Positions 34,741 to 43,206 of a stretch of 64,000 nt of DNA are shown here, in pieces. The DNA is from Sphaerisporangium melleum. Its GTDB lineage: Bacteria > Actinomycetota > Actinomycetes > Streptosporangiales > Streptosporangiaceae. Positions within the stretch are counted from its first letter, which is position 1, and each line of letters starts with the position of its first letter. Position numbers and translations under genes: made by a program. The DNA is taken from assembly GCF_014646695.1 (NCBI RefSeq), contig NZ_BMNT01000033.1, positions 27,172 to 91,171 on the forward strand, given 5' to 3'. The notes under the pieces are model-generated. The model did no database searches, was not told where the DNA came from, and saw only the letters and a program-made list of their open reading frames with translations.

Positions 34741-35970
34741 TTGCGCCTCATTCCTGAGGACCGCGTCCAACGCTGGCTCGCGGTCGGCAATCTCGTCAAC
34801 ATGGCGGGAACGGGAGCCGCCCTGTCCACTCTCGTCGTCTTCCTCGCCCGGGCCAAACACCTCGAACTGTCGCAGGCGGCCGCACTCCTCAGCGTCAGTG
34901 GCCTGATCGGCGTCCTCGGCGCCGTGCCTCTCGGGCAGCTCAGCGACCGGTACGGGCCCCGGAGCGTGGCCATCGGGACGGAGCTGACCTGCGCGGCCGC
35001 CACCTGCGCCCTGCTGCTGGCCTGGGACGTGTGGGTCTGCGCCCTGGCCTTGACCGTCAAGCACCTGGCGACCAGCGGAAACACGGCCGCTCGCGCCACG
35101 CTGATGGGCAAGCTCGTGCCACCCGAACGACGGACGGCCCTGCGCGCCTATCAGCGCAGCGTGACCAACGTCGGCTTCGCCCTCGGTGCCCTCGGGGCAG
35201 GACCTGCCCTGGCCTCGGGTAGCACCACGGCGCTCTACGCACTGCTGGCCGCGGATGCGGTGACTTTCTGCCTCAGTGCTTTCGCCACGGCACGGTTGCC
35301 ACAAGTGAGCCGCGGCGCGCATCGCCGCAGGCTCGCGGCCGACGCTCTGAGTGACCGGGGCTATCTGTCCATGGCTGTGCTCAACGCGGCGCACACGCTG
35401 AACCGGGCGATAGTGTCGATAGGCGTTCCACTCTGGGTGGTCTACGGCTCCCCGCTCCCGCACTGGGCCGTGTCCGCCGCCATGATGCTGAACACGTCGA
35501 TCATCGTCGTGCTGCAGGTTCCGCTCAGCAAGCAGGCCGAGGACATCCGCGGGTCCCGCCGGGCACTCCTCATCGCGGGCCTGTGCACCGCCGTGGGATG
35601 CGGCATGTTCGCCGTTGGGGGGATCCTGTCCACAGCCGCGGTGTGGCCGCTGTTCGTCGTCGCGTGCCTGGCACTCGCTTTTGGCGAGATCCTCGGTGCC
35701 GCCGCAGGCTGGACGCTTTCCTACGATCTGGCTCCCGACGACATGCTGGGACAGTACCAAGGGGTATGGCAGCTCGTCGCGGACGGTTCGTCGAAGGCGG
35801 CGGGCCCCGCGGTCATCGGCTGGGCGGTCGCGGCGGGAGCTCTCGGCTGGAGCGCCCTGGCAGCGGGATTCACAGCGGTGTCGGTGGTCAGCCCGGCGGC
35901 CGCCGGCTGGGCCTCGACCCGGACGCGCAGGCATCGCGCGGCGCGGCGCGCTGAACCCTGGGAGGTGTAG
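34741..35970 (+). CDS. MFS transporter
   Basis: A 409-residue major facilitator. It has about eleven to twelve hydrophobic segments and an A-motif GQLSDRYGPRSVA after helix 2 (near 63-75). The TTG at 34741, two bases after the preceding stop, is the only suitable start. Its place at the end of the biosynthetic operon makes it the likely exporter of the cluster 2 product. Confidence 0.87.
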   Translation: MRLIPEDRVQRWLAVGNLVNMAGTGAALSTLVVFLARAKHLELSQAAALLSVSGLIGVLGAVPLGQLSDRYGPRSVAIGTELTCAAATCALLLAWDVWVCALALTVKHLATSGNTAARATLMGKLVPPERRTALRAYQRSVTNVGFALGALGAGPALASGSTTALYALLAADAVTFCLSAFATARLPQVSRGAHRRRLAADALSDRGYLSMAVLNAAHTLNRAIVSIGVPLWVVYGSPLPHWAVSAAMMLNTSIIVVLQVPLSKQAEDIRGSRRALLIAGLCTAVGCGMFAVGGILSTAAVWPLFVVACLALAFGEILGAAAGWTLSYDLAPDDMLGQYQGVWQLVADGSSKAAGPAVIGWAVAAGALGWSALAAGFTAVSVVSPAAAGWASTRTRRHRAARRAEPWEV

Positions 35971-36002
35971 TCAAGGCCGCGTCCTGGTCCGGCGCGTACC
36001 GT

Positions 36003-36040
36003 CGCGATATCGGCGCACAGCGGGAACGCGATATCGGCGC
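36003..36040. repeat. Two 14-bp direct repeats (iterons) upstream of the ParB-like gene
   Basis: CGCGATATCGGCGC occurs identically at 36003-36016 and 36027-36040, a 24-bp period. Each copy contains the palindrome CGATATCG. They lie in the 260-bp gap before the ParB-like gene at 36231 and are candidate binding sites for that protein or for another cluster regulator. Confidence 0.6.
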
Positions 36041-36230
36041 GCGGGGAAAGAGTGGAGCTCACAGCCGCCGAGGTGAATCATGAGCAGGGTGGAGGCGTGA
36101 TTCGGCCGGAGCCGCGCCGGGCCGGGCCAGGGGGCATTATGGCGGCGCCATACTGGCGCTGAACCCGTCTTCACTAACGTGTTGGCATCGCCGCCGGGGT
36201 GACGGCCCGACCAGGAGGTGCGCGGCATCC

Positions 36231-37091
36231 ATGAATATCAGGAAAGTGGAGAAGATCAAGCTGGACAGGCTTGAGATCGGCGTACACCAGGTCCGCAGGC
36301 GCGAGGTCGAGGAAGACATCACCGAACTGGTGGACAGCATCCGCGTCCACGGACAACTGGAGCCGATTATCGTCGCTCCGCTGGACGGCAGAGACGGATA
36401 CTACGAGATTCTGGCCGGCCAGCGACGCTGGCTGGCGATGCGCCGGATAGGGGCCCAGGAGATCACGGCGGCGATCATCGAGGAGAAGCTGGACCGGGAC
36501 GTCGCCAGCGCCCTGTCGCTGAGCGAGAACCTCATCCGCCGCGAGTTGAGCACGCTCGACCTCATCGACGCGTGCACCAGCCTCTACCACCGGTACGGCT
36601 CGGTGAAGGCGGTGGCGGAGCGGTTCGGGCTCCCGTACGGGCGGGTCCGGCAGTACGTCAAGTTCGATCGCCTCCGGCCGTTACTGAAGGAACTCGTCCA
36701 GGACGGGGAAATCGATCTCAGAACGGCACTGCGCATCGAAGACCACTACGGCAAGGAGCCGGTCGGCGACGCGGACCTGCGGCAGATCGCGGCGGTGCTG
36801 GCCGAAATGTCGAACGCCCAGCAATCCGATTATCTGCGTACCCGGGAAACCGAGCGCCGGCGACCGGCAAGGAATGTGACCCATGGTGACACCGAGGACC
36901 AGGAGACGACCCGGGGAAACGAGCACCGGCCGGGATTCGTCAAACAGATCATCGTCACACTGAGCATTCATGATCTGGAACTGCTCCGGGCGTGGGCGCG
37001 ATCGAAGAACCTCACTCAGGATCGCGCGGGGGCGCGCATCATCTCGGCTTTCGTCCGGCAGGTGCAGAACGAGCGGAAGCCCATTTCCTGA
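36231..37091 (+). CDS. ParB/Spo0J-family DNA-binding protein with TTA codon
   Basis: A 286-residue ParB-type protein. Residues 8-105 form the N-terminal nuclease/CTPase-like domain (VRRREVEEDITELVDSIRVHG, YYEILAGQRRWLAMRR, LSENLIRRELSTLDLI), and GSVKAVAERFGLPYGRVRQYVK near 118-139 is the HTH. It differs from the StrR-type protein at 22.9 kb. No parA is near, so partitioning is unlikely; transcriptional control of cluster 2 or 3 fits better. Codon 151 (36681-36683) is TTA. Two iterons lie upstream. Confidence 0.85.
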   Translation: MNIRKVEKIKLDRLEIGVHQVRRREVEEDITELVDSIRVHGQLEPIIVAPLDGRDGYYEILAGQRRWLAMRRIGAQEITAAIIEEKLDRDVASALSLSENLIRRELSTLDLIDACTSLYHRYGSVKAVAERFGLPYGRVRQYVKFDRLRPLLKELVQDGEIDLRTALRIEDHYGKEPVGDADLRQIAAVLAEMSNAQQSDYLRTRETERRRPARNVTHGDTEDQETTRGNEHRPGFVKQIIVTLSIHDLELLRAWARSKNLTQDRAGARIISAFVRQVQNERKPIS

Positions 37092-37246
37092 AAGCCCCGG
37101 ACACGCGTACGGAGGAAGCCGCCTTCCATGCCTTCACACCTCGCCGCGCCGCAGGGGCGTCATTGAGACCAGGGCCCACGGCACAGCGGCGTCTTGGGGA
37201 TCAGGCCCTCCCTGGGCCCGCCGCGGAGCACTCCCGGCTCTCGCCC

Positions 37247-38398
37247 TCATCGCAGCGGACGGTCCACGGCCGCGCACAGGATGGCCGCCAGCGTCGTGTG
37301 GTAGCACCGCACGAAGGTGTAGGTGGCCCTCTTCTCCACGGGCAGGGCGTCCCGCTCGGCGGGATCGTACCGGGGCCCGGGCAGGGCTCCGCCGCCCAAC
37401 TGCGCCCGCGACAGGCACGACCGGCCCAGCCGGTCGAGCAGACCGTCCGGTCTGCCCAGTGCCCGGCGGCAGGCGATCAGCTCGGAGACCAGATCCCAGT
37501 GCCCGGAGCGGATGTGCGCGCCCAGCAGCCGGTCGACGGCTTCGCGGAGGCCCCGCGCCCGGGGCGTCAGGGCCGGCAGCGGCCTGGTGGCGAAGTCGGT
37601 GAGGAAGAAGACCGCGTGCGTGACCTCGTACGCGACGGCCTCGGTGACCTGCCCTGAGCTGATCGGGGTTCCGGCCGTGGTCCGGCCGTACAGCTCGCGC
37701 AGCGGAGGGAGCCGGTGCTCGAACCCGCCGAGGTCGAGGACGTACCGCGTCTCCATCAGGCCGTAGGGCGGACGGGTGGCCGCGGCCAGATCCCCGTAGC
37801 CGCCGTCGAGGAGCCGCTGCGCCGTCGCCCTGGTGTGCGAATCTCTGAGCCGATCGGTCCGCCAGAGCACGGCCAGCAGCCAGAGGTAGTACGGGAACCT
37901 CGCGGGCGTGTGCAGGAGCTGGTCGTGGAACGACTCCTGGTGGAAGACCTCGGCGACCCCGTCCAGTGCCTTCTCGGCCGCCGGCTGGACCGGGGTCCTC
38001 CTGCGGCACAGGAAGTGACAGGTGATCGCGAGGTCGAGCAGCAGGCTCAGGTGCCGGGGAGGCGTGCCCGGCGGCCAGAAGGCCACCGCGGGCAGGAACG
38101 CGTCCAGATTGCCGTCCACCCAGGCCATCGCCCGCGTCAGCACCTCGTCCATGCCCGGCTCGGAATCGCGGCCATGTGCAGGCAGTGACCGCTCCGGATC
38201 CGTGATCCGCCCACCCGGCCCGGCAGCGACGGCCATGCCCGTGACGTCGTCGTCGCCGGGCGTGCCACTGCCACCGTCGGTGCCGGCCGTGCCCGGACCG
38301 CTACCGGCACCCCGGTCACCGTCGGCGCCGTCCATGGCCTGACCGCCCCCGGCACCCCGGTCACCGTGGGTGCTTCCTGTGCCCCGTGCGCCGTCCAT
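37247..38398 (-). CDS. RiPP-cluster protein of unknown function (possibly DUF6895-like)
   Basis: A 383-residue protein from the ATG at 38398, which has GAGGGG five bases upstream. Residues 1-80 are a Gly/Asp/Thr-rich linker (GAGGGQAMDGADGDRGAG); the folded part begins near MDEVLTRAMAWVDGNLDAFLP (38152, an alternative start) and is all-helical with aromatic clusters (FPYYLWLLAVLWRTD, YEVTHAVFFLTDF). It resembles helical proteins often annotated DUF6895 in actinobacterial peptide clusters, with no catalytic motif I can name. Its place as last gene of the minus-strand RiPP operon suggests a partner or accessory role in maturation. Confidence 0.65.
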   Translation of the reverse strand: MDGARGTGSTHGDRGAGGGQAMDGADGDRGAGSGPGTAGTDGGSGTPGDDDVTGMAVAAGPGGRITDPERSLPAHGRDSEPGMDEVLTRAMAWVDGNLDAFLPAVAFWPPGTPPRHLSLLLDLAITCHFLCRRRTPVQPAAEKALDGVAEVFHQESFHDQLLHTPARFPYYLWLLAVLWRTDRLRDSHTRATAQRLLDGGYGDLAAATRPPYGLMETRYVLDLGGFEHRLPPLRELYGRTTAGTPISSGQVTEAVAYEVTHAVFFLTDFATRPLPALTPRARGLREAVDRLLGAHIRSGHWDLVSELIACRRALGRPDGLLDRLGRSCLSRAQLGGGALPGPRYDPAERDALPVEKRATYTFVRCYHTTLAAILCAAVDRPLR

Positions 38399-38499
38399 CA
38401 GAGCCCCTCGGGCGACGGAGAGCCGCCGCCGCTGAGCCGTCCTGCGCAACCGCTCACGTGGTCACTCCTTCGCCGTGCATCAGGTGCGTCGCCCTTCCT

Positions 38500-40455
38500 T
38501 CACCGGACGAGGGGGGCGGGGGCCGGGCCGGGGCCTGCCGGCGCGCAGCCGTACAGCACGCGCCGGTCGTGTTCGCCGAGCCCGGGCAGGAGCACGCAGG
38601 CGATCCCGGCGCTCGCCGCCATCAGGCGCACCGTGCCCGCCGCGACAGCGGCCTTGGTCACGCGGCGGGGGTCCGGCACACCGGTGAACACCAGCACGGC
38701 CGCGGGCGACAGTTCGCGCTCCTCCAGGTACCGGTCCATCCAGCGCAGCCGGCCGCGAGGGTGGCAGGTGTACCGGATCGGCGCGTCGGGCCACATCGCT
38801 CCGGTCCGGACGAGAGCCCGCCCGGCGAGCTCGCGGAGCTCGCGGCATTCGGGGCATTCGCCGAGATCGGGGGGTTCGTCCGCACCGTACCGGCCGGACG
38901 GGTGGGATACGTGGCGGCCGGTCAGGCCCTCCGGGTCGCGTGCCGCGCCGCCGGACCGACGGCGCACGCGAGGCCCGCCGCGGCCAAGCGTGCGCGCGTC
39001 CGGGGAAGGCGGCGTGAGTTCGACGACGGCGGTCACCCGCTCGCGGCCCGGGTCGAGGTCCAGCGGTTCCGCGTGGCCGTCCGCGTCCCGCATCCGGACG
39101 CGCCACCCCGCCGCCTGGGCGTCCTCGGCGATCCGCGCGACCAGCAGGCCCGTGTCACCATGGACCAGCCGCTCCTCCGCCTCGCCGGGCAGCCGGCCGA
39201 GATCACCGGTCAGGACCAGCGTGACGCCCTCGCCGCCGTGTTCCGGTGTGCCCGGCAACTCGACCAGGGCGCGTGCGTCCGGGTCGAATGCGTACGCGCG
39301 GCGACCGCCGCCGGCCAACTCGCCCAGAAGGTACGTCCGGACGGCGCCCCGGGGTCCCGCCTCAGGCACGCTGCGTCGGCCGGCGAGCATCCGGGACATC
39401 GCGCGGACGAGGGGATGCGGGCTGCCCCGCAGGGGCAGGCGGCGTTCGGTCAGATGCAGTCTGCCCGGCGACGGGACGGCCGGGGCCACCGAGATGACGT
39501 CGCCCATACCACCGGGTACGACGTCGCCCGTCCCACCGGGGATGGCGGCGTGCGTCCCGCCGGGATCCGGCACCACCTGCCGTCCGTCCGCGCGGTAGCC
39601 GCCGAGATGGCGGATGGCGAGGCCGGCGACGATCCCGGCGGTGACACCCGCCGAGGCGGGACCGTCACACGCGAACGGCAGCGGCCTGCCGTCCGGGAGC
39701 GCCACCGCATCCGGCCGCACCGGCAGAAACGCACCCGCCACCGGACCAGGCCCCGCCCACGTACCAGGACCGGGAAGCGTGCCAGGACCAGGTGTGATGC
39801 CAAGGCCGGGCGGCGTACCGAGGCCCGGGGGCAAGCTGGGACCAGGCGTCGTTCCAAGGCCGGGCGTCGCATCGGGACCGGGAGGCAGGCTGGGACCAGG
39901 CGTCGCATCGAGGCCAGGCGGCGTACCAGGACCGGCCCCAAGCCCGGGCGGCGTGTCGGGGCCCGGGGGTGTGCCGGGGAGTATTGCGATGGTGAGGTCG
40001 GCTCGCGCGTCTCCGGGCCAGGTGGTTCCGGCCGGGGGGCGCAGGACGGTCCCGATGCCGGACTCGCGGAGCAGCCCGGCGATCAGATCGGCGAGCAGGT
40101 GGTCGCCGGTGACGGTGACGCGTGCCGCCCGCAGCCGCCGCCACACCCCGTCCGCTCGCGGAGCGGGCAGGGAGCGCTGCAGGAACACCCGCAGCGGAGC
40201 GGGGTCGGCGTCCGCCGGGAAGCGCACGAGGTCCCGCCGGGCCAGCAGGTCCACGAACCGGTCGACGCGGACCCCGAGGAGGTCCCCGATCTGGTCGACG
40301 GTTCTGGTGCCGTCCAGCAGGGGCAGCAGGATGGGGAGCACCTCGCGGGCGAACCGGCCGGTCAGGTGCTCGCGTCGTGGCCCGCCCTCGACGATGTACC
40401 CATCGGCGACCGGGATGAAGGCCGTCCCTTCTCTGCGACGCGGGAACCCGCTCAT
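38500..40455 (-). CDS. RRE/E1-like protein fused to nitroreductase-like domains
   Basis: A 651-residue fusion. Residues 1-75 look like the winged-helix precursor-recognition element at the start of TOMM cyclodehydratase C proteins (PLLDGTRTVDQIGDLLGV). About 90-130 starts a Rossmann/E1-like strand (RVTVTGDHLLADLIAGLL). Residues 160-240 are a Pro/Gly-rich repeat. From about 290 on there are two degenerate SagB-type nitroreductase halves (RTYLLGELAGGGRRAYAFDP, then VLVFTGVPDPRRVTKAAVAAG), with CPEC inserted in between. It would bind the leader and perhaps oxidise azolines to azoles. ATGA overlap with the preceding gene fixes the start at 40455. Confidence 0.68.
   Translation of the reverse strand: MSGFPRRREGTAFIPVADGYIVEGGPRREHLTGRFAREVLPILLPLLDGTRTVDQIGDLLGVRVDRFVDLLARRDLVRFPADADPAPLRVFLQRSLPAPRADGVWRRLRAARVTVTGDHLLADLIAGLLRESGIGTVLRPPAGTTWPGDARADLTIAILPGTPPGPDTPPGLGAGPGTPPGLDATPGPSLPPGPDATPGLGTTPGPSLPPGLGTPPGLGITPGPGTLPGPGTWAGPGPVAGAFLPVRPDAVALPDGRPLPFACDGPASAGVTAGIVAGLAIRHLGGYRADGRQVVPDPGGTHAAIPGGTGDVVPGGMGDVISVAPAVPSPGRLHLTERRLPLRGSPHPLVRAMSRMLAGRRSVPEAGPRGAVRTYLLGELAGGGRRAYAFDPDARALVELPGTPEHGGEGVTLVLTGDLGRLPGEAEERLVHGDTGLLVARIAEDAQAAGWRVRMRDADGHAEPLDLDPGRERVTAVVELTPPSPDARTLGRGGPRVRRRSGGAARDPEGLTGRHVSHPSGRYGADEPPDLGECPECRELRELAGRALVRTGAMWPDAPIRYTCHPRGRLRWMDRYLEERELSPAAVLVFTGVPDPRRVTKAAVAAGTVRLMAASAGIACVLLPGLGEHDRRVLYGCAPAGPGPAPAPLVR
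39735..39980 (-). repeat. In-frame Pro/Gly-rich degenerate tandem repeat
   Basis: About 80 codons inside the fusion protein gene encode repeats of the type PPGLGTPPGL / TPGPSLPPG. The DNA repeat unit is close to GGCGTACCAGGACCGG with many variants. It separates the leader-binding half from the nitroreductase-like half, probably as a flexible linker. Confidence 0.75.
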
Positions 40456-41255
40456 CCGTGAGCCCCGTCGCCGCAGCCGGGGCAGCGGTCCGCGGGCACC
40501 ACCCGCCAGCGGGTCACCTCGTCGGTACGGCAGTCGATCACCGCGACCGTTCCGCGGTCCCCGCCGGTCAGCAGCGCCAGCGCCAGCCCGGCGGCCATCA
40601 TGGCCTGGTGGGGCGGGAATCCCCGCACCCCGAGATGAGGGTCCGCCGCGAGCCTGAGCCTGATCTCCTCGTCGGCGGGGCTCTCGTGCTGCCGCAGCCG
40701 GGCGAGATAGCAGGTGTGGCACGGCGGCCGTCCCGGGACGAACACCGGCCCGACCCGGATGTACGGCGGCGCCGGCGCGATGGGCAGCCAGGGCACCGGG
40801 TGCGCGGCACGGCCGAACGCCGCGAACTCGGCCGGGAGGTCGCGCCAGGACGCGCGGACGCCGAACCGGCCGCCGGCGGCGAACCCCGGCACCGGGTCGT
40901 GCGCCACCCGTGCCCGTCCGCCGGCCGCCGCGACGAGGGTACGCAGATGCCCGGCGACGGACGTCCCGAAGTCGCCGTCGGCCACGATCCGCAGGTCCGC
41001 GACCGGGCTCGCGCCGTTGGCGTGCGAAGCCTCCGGCCGCACCGTGCCCGCGCCGCCGGCCGCCCGTTCCTGCGCACGACGGCTGCCGGGCACGGTCGTG
41101 GTGCCGGCCAAGGCGTGCTCGTCCGTGGCACCCGTGCCGATCACGACCGCCCCCTCCTGCGTGCGGCGACGGCCGGCGGTGCCGGCCGTGGCGTGGTCAT
41201 CTGTGGCATTCGAGCCGATCGCGGGGTGTCCGTTCATGGCGCTGCCGTCCGTCAC
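40452..41255 (-). CDS. E1/ThiF-like cyclodehydratase partner (TOMM C-type)
   Basis: A 267-residue protein from the GTG at 41255, which overlaps the YcaO stop as GTGA. Residues 1-80 are low complexity and contain an imperfect duplication (ATDDHATAGT / ATDEHALAGT). The folded part resembles the C-terminal half of ocin-ThiF-like cyclodehydratases: PPYIRVGPVFVPGRPPCHTCYLARL, then GVRGFPPHQAMMAAGLALALL, and a last CPGCGDG. The CHTC and CPGC pairs would bind the structural zinc of this family. It should dock the precursor to the YcaO enzyme together with the fusion protein encoded next. Confidence 0.78.
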   Translation of the reverse strand: MTDGSAMNGHPAIGSNATDDHATAGTAGRRRTQEGAVVIGTGATDEHALAGTTTVPGSRRAQERAAGGAGTVRPEASHANGASPVADLRIVADGDFGTSVAGHLRTLVAAAGGRARVAHDPVPGFAAGGRFGVRASWRDLPAEFAAFGRAAHPVPWLPIAPAPPYIRVGPVFVPGRPPCHTCYLARLRQHESPADEEIRLRLAADPHLGVRGFPPHQAMMAAGLALALLTGGDRGTVAVIDCRTDEVTRWRVVPADRCPGCGDGAHG

Positions 41256-42556
41256 GCCATCGGCTGCGGGTAGGGGTTGAGCCGTCGCTCCGGCAGGGCA
41301 CGCAGGCCGAGGCCCGCGGGCGCGGTCCTGAGCCTTCGATGGCGGCGGTACTGCACCAGCGGGCGGACCGACATCGGCTGCAGCTCGGGAACGATCACCC
41401 GTACGGCGACGTGCCCGCTGTCGCGCAGCTCGCGCGTCGTCAGGTCGGCCGCGAGGACGGTCATGCCCAGCTCGGCGAGCCGCCGCAGCAGGTATTCGAG
41501 CCGTCCCCGATCGGAGCCGGGGTCCTCGGCGGCCGGCGGGCACGGCGGAGCCGGCGCGGACAGGAAGGCGAACGCCTCGCGCCGCGATCGCGCGGCCATC
41601 ACCGCCGCCTGGTCGTGCACCGAGCGGTGGTCAGCGTACCGGCGCGGCAGCGTCGCGCGGTTCTCGATGCCGGCCCGCAGTCCCATGGTCTCCAGCAGGG
41701 CGTGCTCGGCCAGCGCGGTGACGTCGAACCCGCAGGCCGCGCCCACGAGCCGGCTCGCGCGGGGCGCGTTCTCGGCGGTCTGCAGGCAGAGCACGACCGG
41801 CACGCCGACGTCGGTCGTGGCGTCGTACAGGAAGGACGCGATGCCGCGGTCGGCGCACCAGCCGATGATCGATCGAGCGGAGGCGGTCAGGCGGCCGGCG
41901 TCCGCCGGTGGCAGTGGCCGGCGCAGCAGCCAGGTCAGCGCGATCGCGTCGCGTTCGACCAGCTCGCACAGCGCGTTGACCGCGGCCGCCTCGAAGGACC
42001 GGTGGACGGCGCAGCCGGTGGAGATCGGGATCCAGAAGTTCTCGGCGTCCAGCTCGGGGAACGTCAGGAAGACCATGACCGCGGGGACGAGCAGGGTCTC
42101 GCCCGTGTGCAGGTTCGTGGCCGCCGTCCACCTGATCGGGCGGGTCTTGTCGACGTCGTGGATCGGGCAGCCCGGCCTGCTCAGTTCGCGCGGCGAGCAC
42201 CGGGGGACCAGATCGAGGTCCAGCGCGGCGTTCCCGAGCTCGGCCGCGGTGGCCACGACCAGCCGGCGCTCGTCGACCACCAGCCCCGCGTAGCGTTCCA
42301 GTGCCTCGGCCACCGCCAGCAGGCGGGCCCGCTCCGGATCGCCGTAGGCCCGGCCCGTGCCCTGCGCGGTACGCGCGTCCGGCCGGAACGGCCCGGCCAC
42401 GGCCGACGGGTTGCCGGTGGGCGCCGTGTACAGGAAGCAGTCGTTCGGCATCCAGCCGTAGGTGTTGATCCGCCGTGGACGGCCGACCGCGCCGTACGGC
42501 CCTGCCAGTTCCAGCAGCGCCGACGGCTCAGAGCGCGGGCCGGTCCGGACGGTCAC
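41252..42556 (-). CDS. YcaO-family cyclodehydratase
   Basis: A 434-residue YcaO protein. ATP/Mg-binding stretches typical of the family are visible: RLLAVAEALERYAGL near 75-90, STGCAVHRSFEAAAVNALCELVERDA near 165-190, and the late VRVIVPELQPMS. The C-terminus ends RRLNPYPQPMA, like the Pro-rich tail of azoline-forming YcaOs. It activates backbone amides with ATP and, with an E1-like partner, makes azolines from Cys or Ser/Thr; others make thioamides or amidines. With the E1-like and nitroreductase-like neighbours, thiazole formation at a core Cys is the simplest expectation. Overlaps both neighbours by four bases. Confidence 0.92.
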   Translation of the reverse strand: MTVRTGPRSEPSALLELAGPYGAVGRPRRINTYGWMPNDCFLYTAPTGNPSAVAGPFRPDARTAQGTGRAYGDPERARLLAVAEALERYAGLVVDERRLVVATAAELGNAALDLDLVPRCSPRELSRPGCPIHDVDKTRPIRWTAATNLHTGETLLVPAVMVFLTFPELDAENFWIPISTGCAVHRSFEAAAVNALCELVERDAIALTWLLRRPLPPADAGRLTASARSIIGWCADRGIASFLYDATTDVGVPVVLCLQTAENAPRASRLVGAACGFDVTALAEHALLETMGLRAGIENRATLPRRYADHRSVHDQAAVMAARSRREAFAFLSAPAPPCPPAAEDPGSDRGRLEYLLRRLAELGMTVLAADLTTRELRDSGHVAVRVIVPELQPMSVRPLVQYRRHRRLRTAPAGLGLRALPERRLNPYPQPMA

Positions 42557-43206
42557 GGGCTGCCGCCGGTGAGCACCTCGTCAGCGGCCTTCAGCAGGGT
42601 GACCGCCAGCGCCGCCGCGACCGGATCGGCCGAGCCGAAGTGCGCACCGATCCGGTCGAGCAGGTCCGCGCCGGACGTCGCCGGGGACCGGGTCCCGTCC
42701 CCGGACCGGCGGCGGCCGCGGATCAGGATCTCCAGGCCGATCGCGGCCTGGAGGGCCAGCAGCCCGAGCAGGTCGAGATCGGCCAGTTCGCCGCGGGACG
42801 CCTCGGTGGGGTCGAGGACCTCCAGCACGCCGATGCAGTCCGCGTCGCGCACCAGCGGGGCGGCCATGAGGGCGCTCGGCACGTAGCCGGTCGAGGCCGC
42901 GGCCGCCCTGGCGAACACCGTGCTGCCGGCCAGATCGTCCACGTACATCGGCTCACCGCTGGTCGCGACCCATCCGGCGATGCCGGTGCCGGCGGGGAAC
43001 CGGGTGCCGGGCAGGTGCGCGCCGCCCTCCCCCGCCACGGCCTCGAAGACGAGTTCGCCGGTGTCCTCGTCGATCAGGAAGACCGACGAGGCCGCGGCGC
43101 CGAAGACGTGGCGGGCGATCTCCACCACCGATTGCAGGAGCTGCCGTTCAGCGAGCTCCGGCCGTTCCTTCCGCGAGCCCGGGAGGGAGTAGTTCAGCAA
43201 CGGCAT
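42553..43206 (-). CDS. GAF-domain protein
   Basis: A 217-residue protein with one GAF domain: AASSVFLIDEDTGELVFEAV near 38-57, GTGIAGWVATSGEPMYVDD near 73-91 and SALMAAPLVRDADCIGVLEVLD near 108-129. GAF domains bind small molecules and often regulate. There is no attached kinase or HTH. The start at 43206 follows GGAG in the sequence ATGGAGCCCACC; it lies 59 bp inside the end of the protease gene. In this operon it might sense the product or act as a docking protein. Confidence 0.8.
   Translation of the reverse strand: MPLLNYSLPGSRKERPELAERQLLQSVVEIARHVFGAAASSVFLIDEDTGELVFEAVAGEGGAHLPGTRFPAGTGIAGWVATSGEPMYVDDLAGSTVFARAAAASTGYVPSALMAAPLVRDADCIGVLEVLDPTEASRGELADLDLLGLLALQAAIGLEILIRGRRRSGDGTRSPATSGADLLDRIGAHFGSADPVAAALAVTLLKAADEVLTGGSP

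Noticed and set aside
36231-37091. A chromosome or plasmid partition locus
   Set aside because: No parA, no parS-like GTTTCACGTGAAAC site and no replication gene lies nearby.
39735-39980. A CRISPR or satellite array
   Set aside because: Repeats are degenerate, lack unique spacers and stay in frame within a coding gene.
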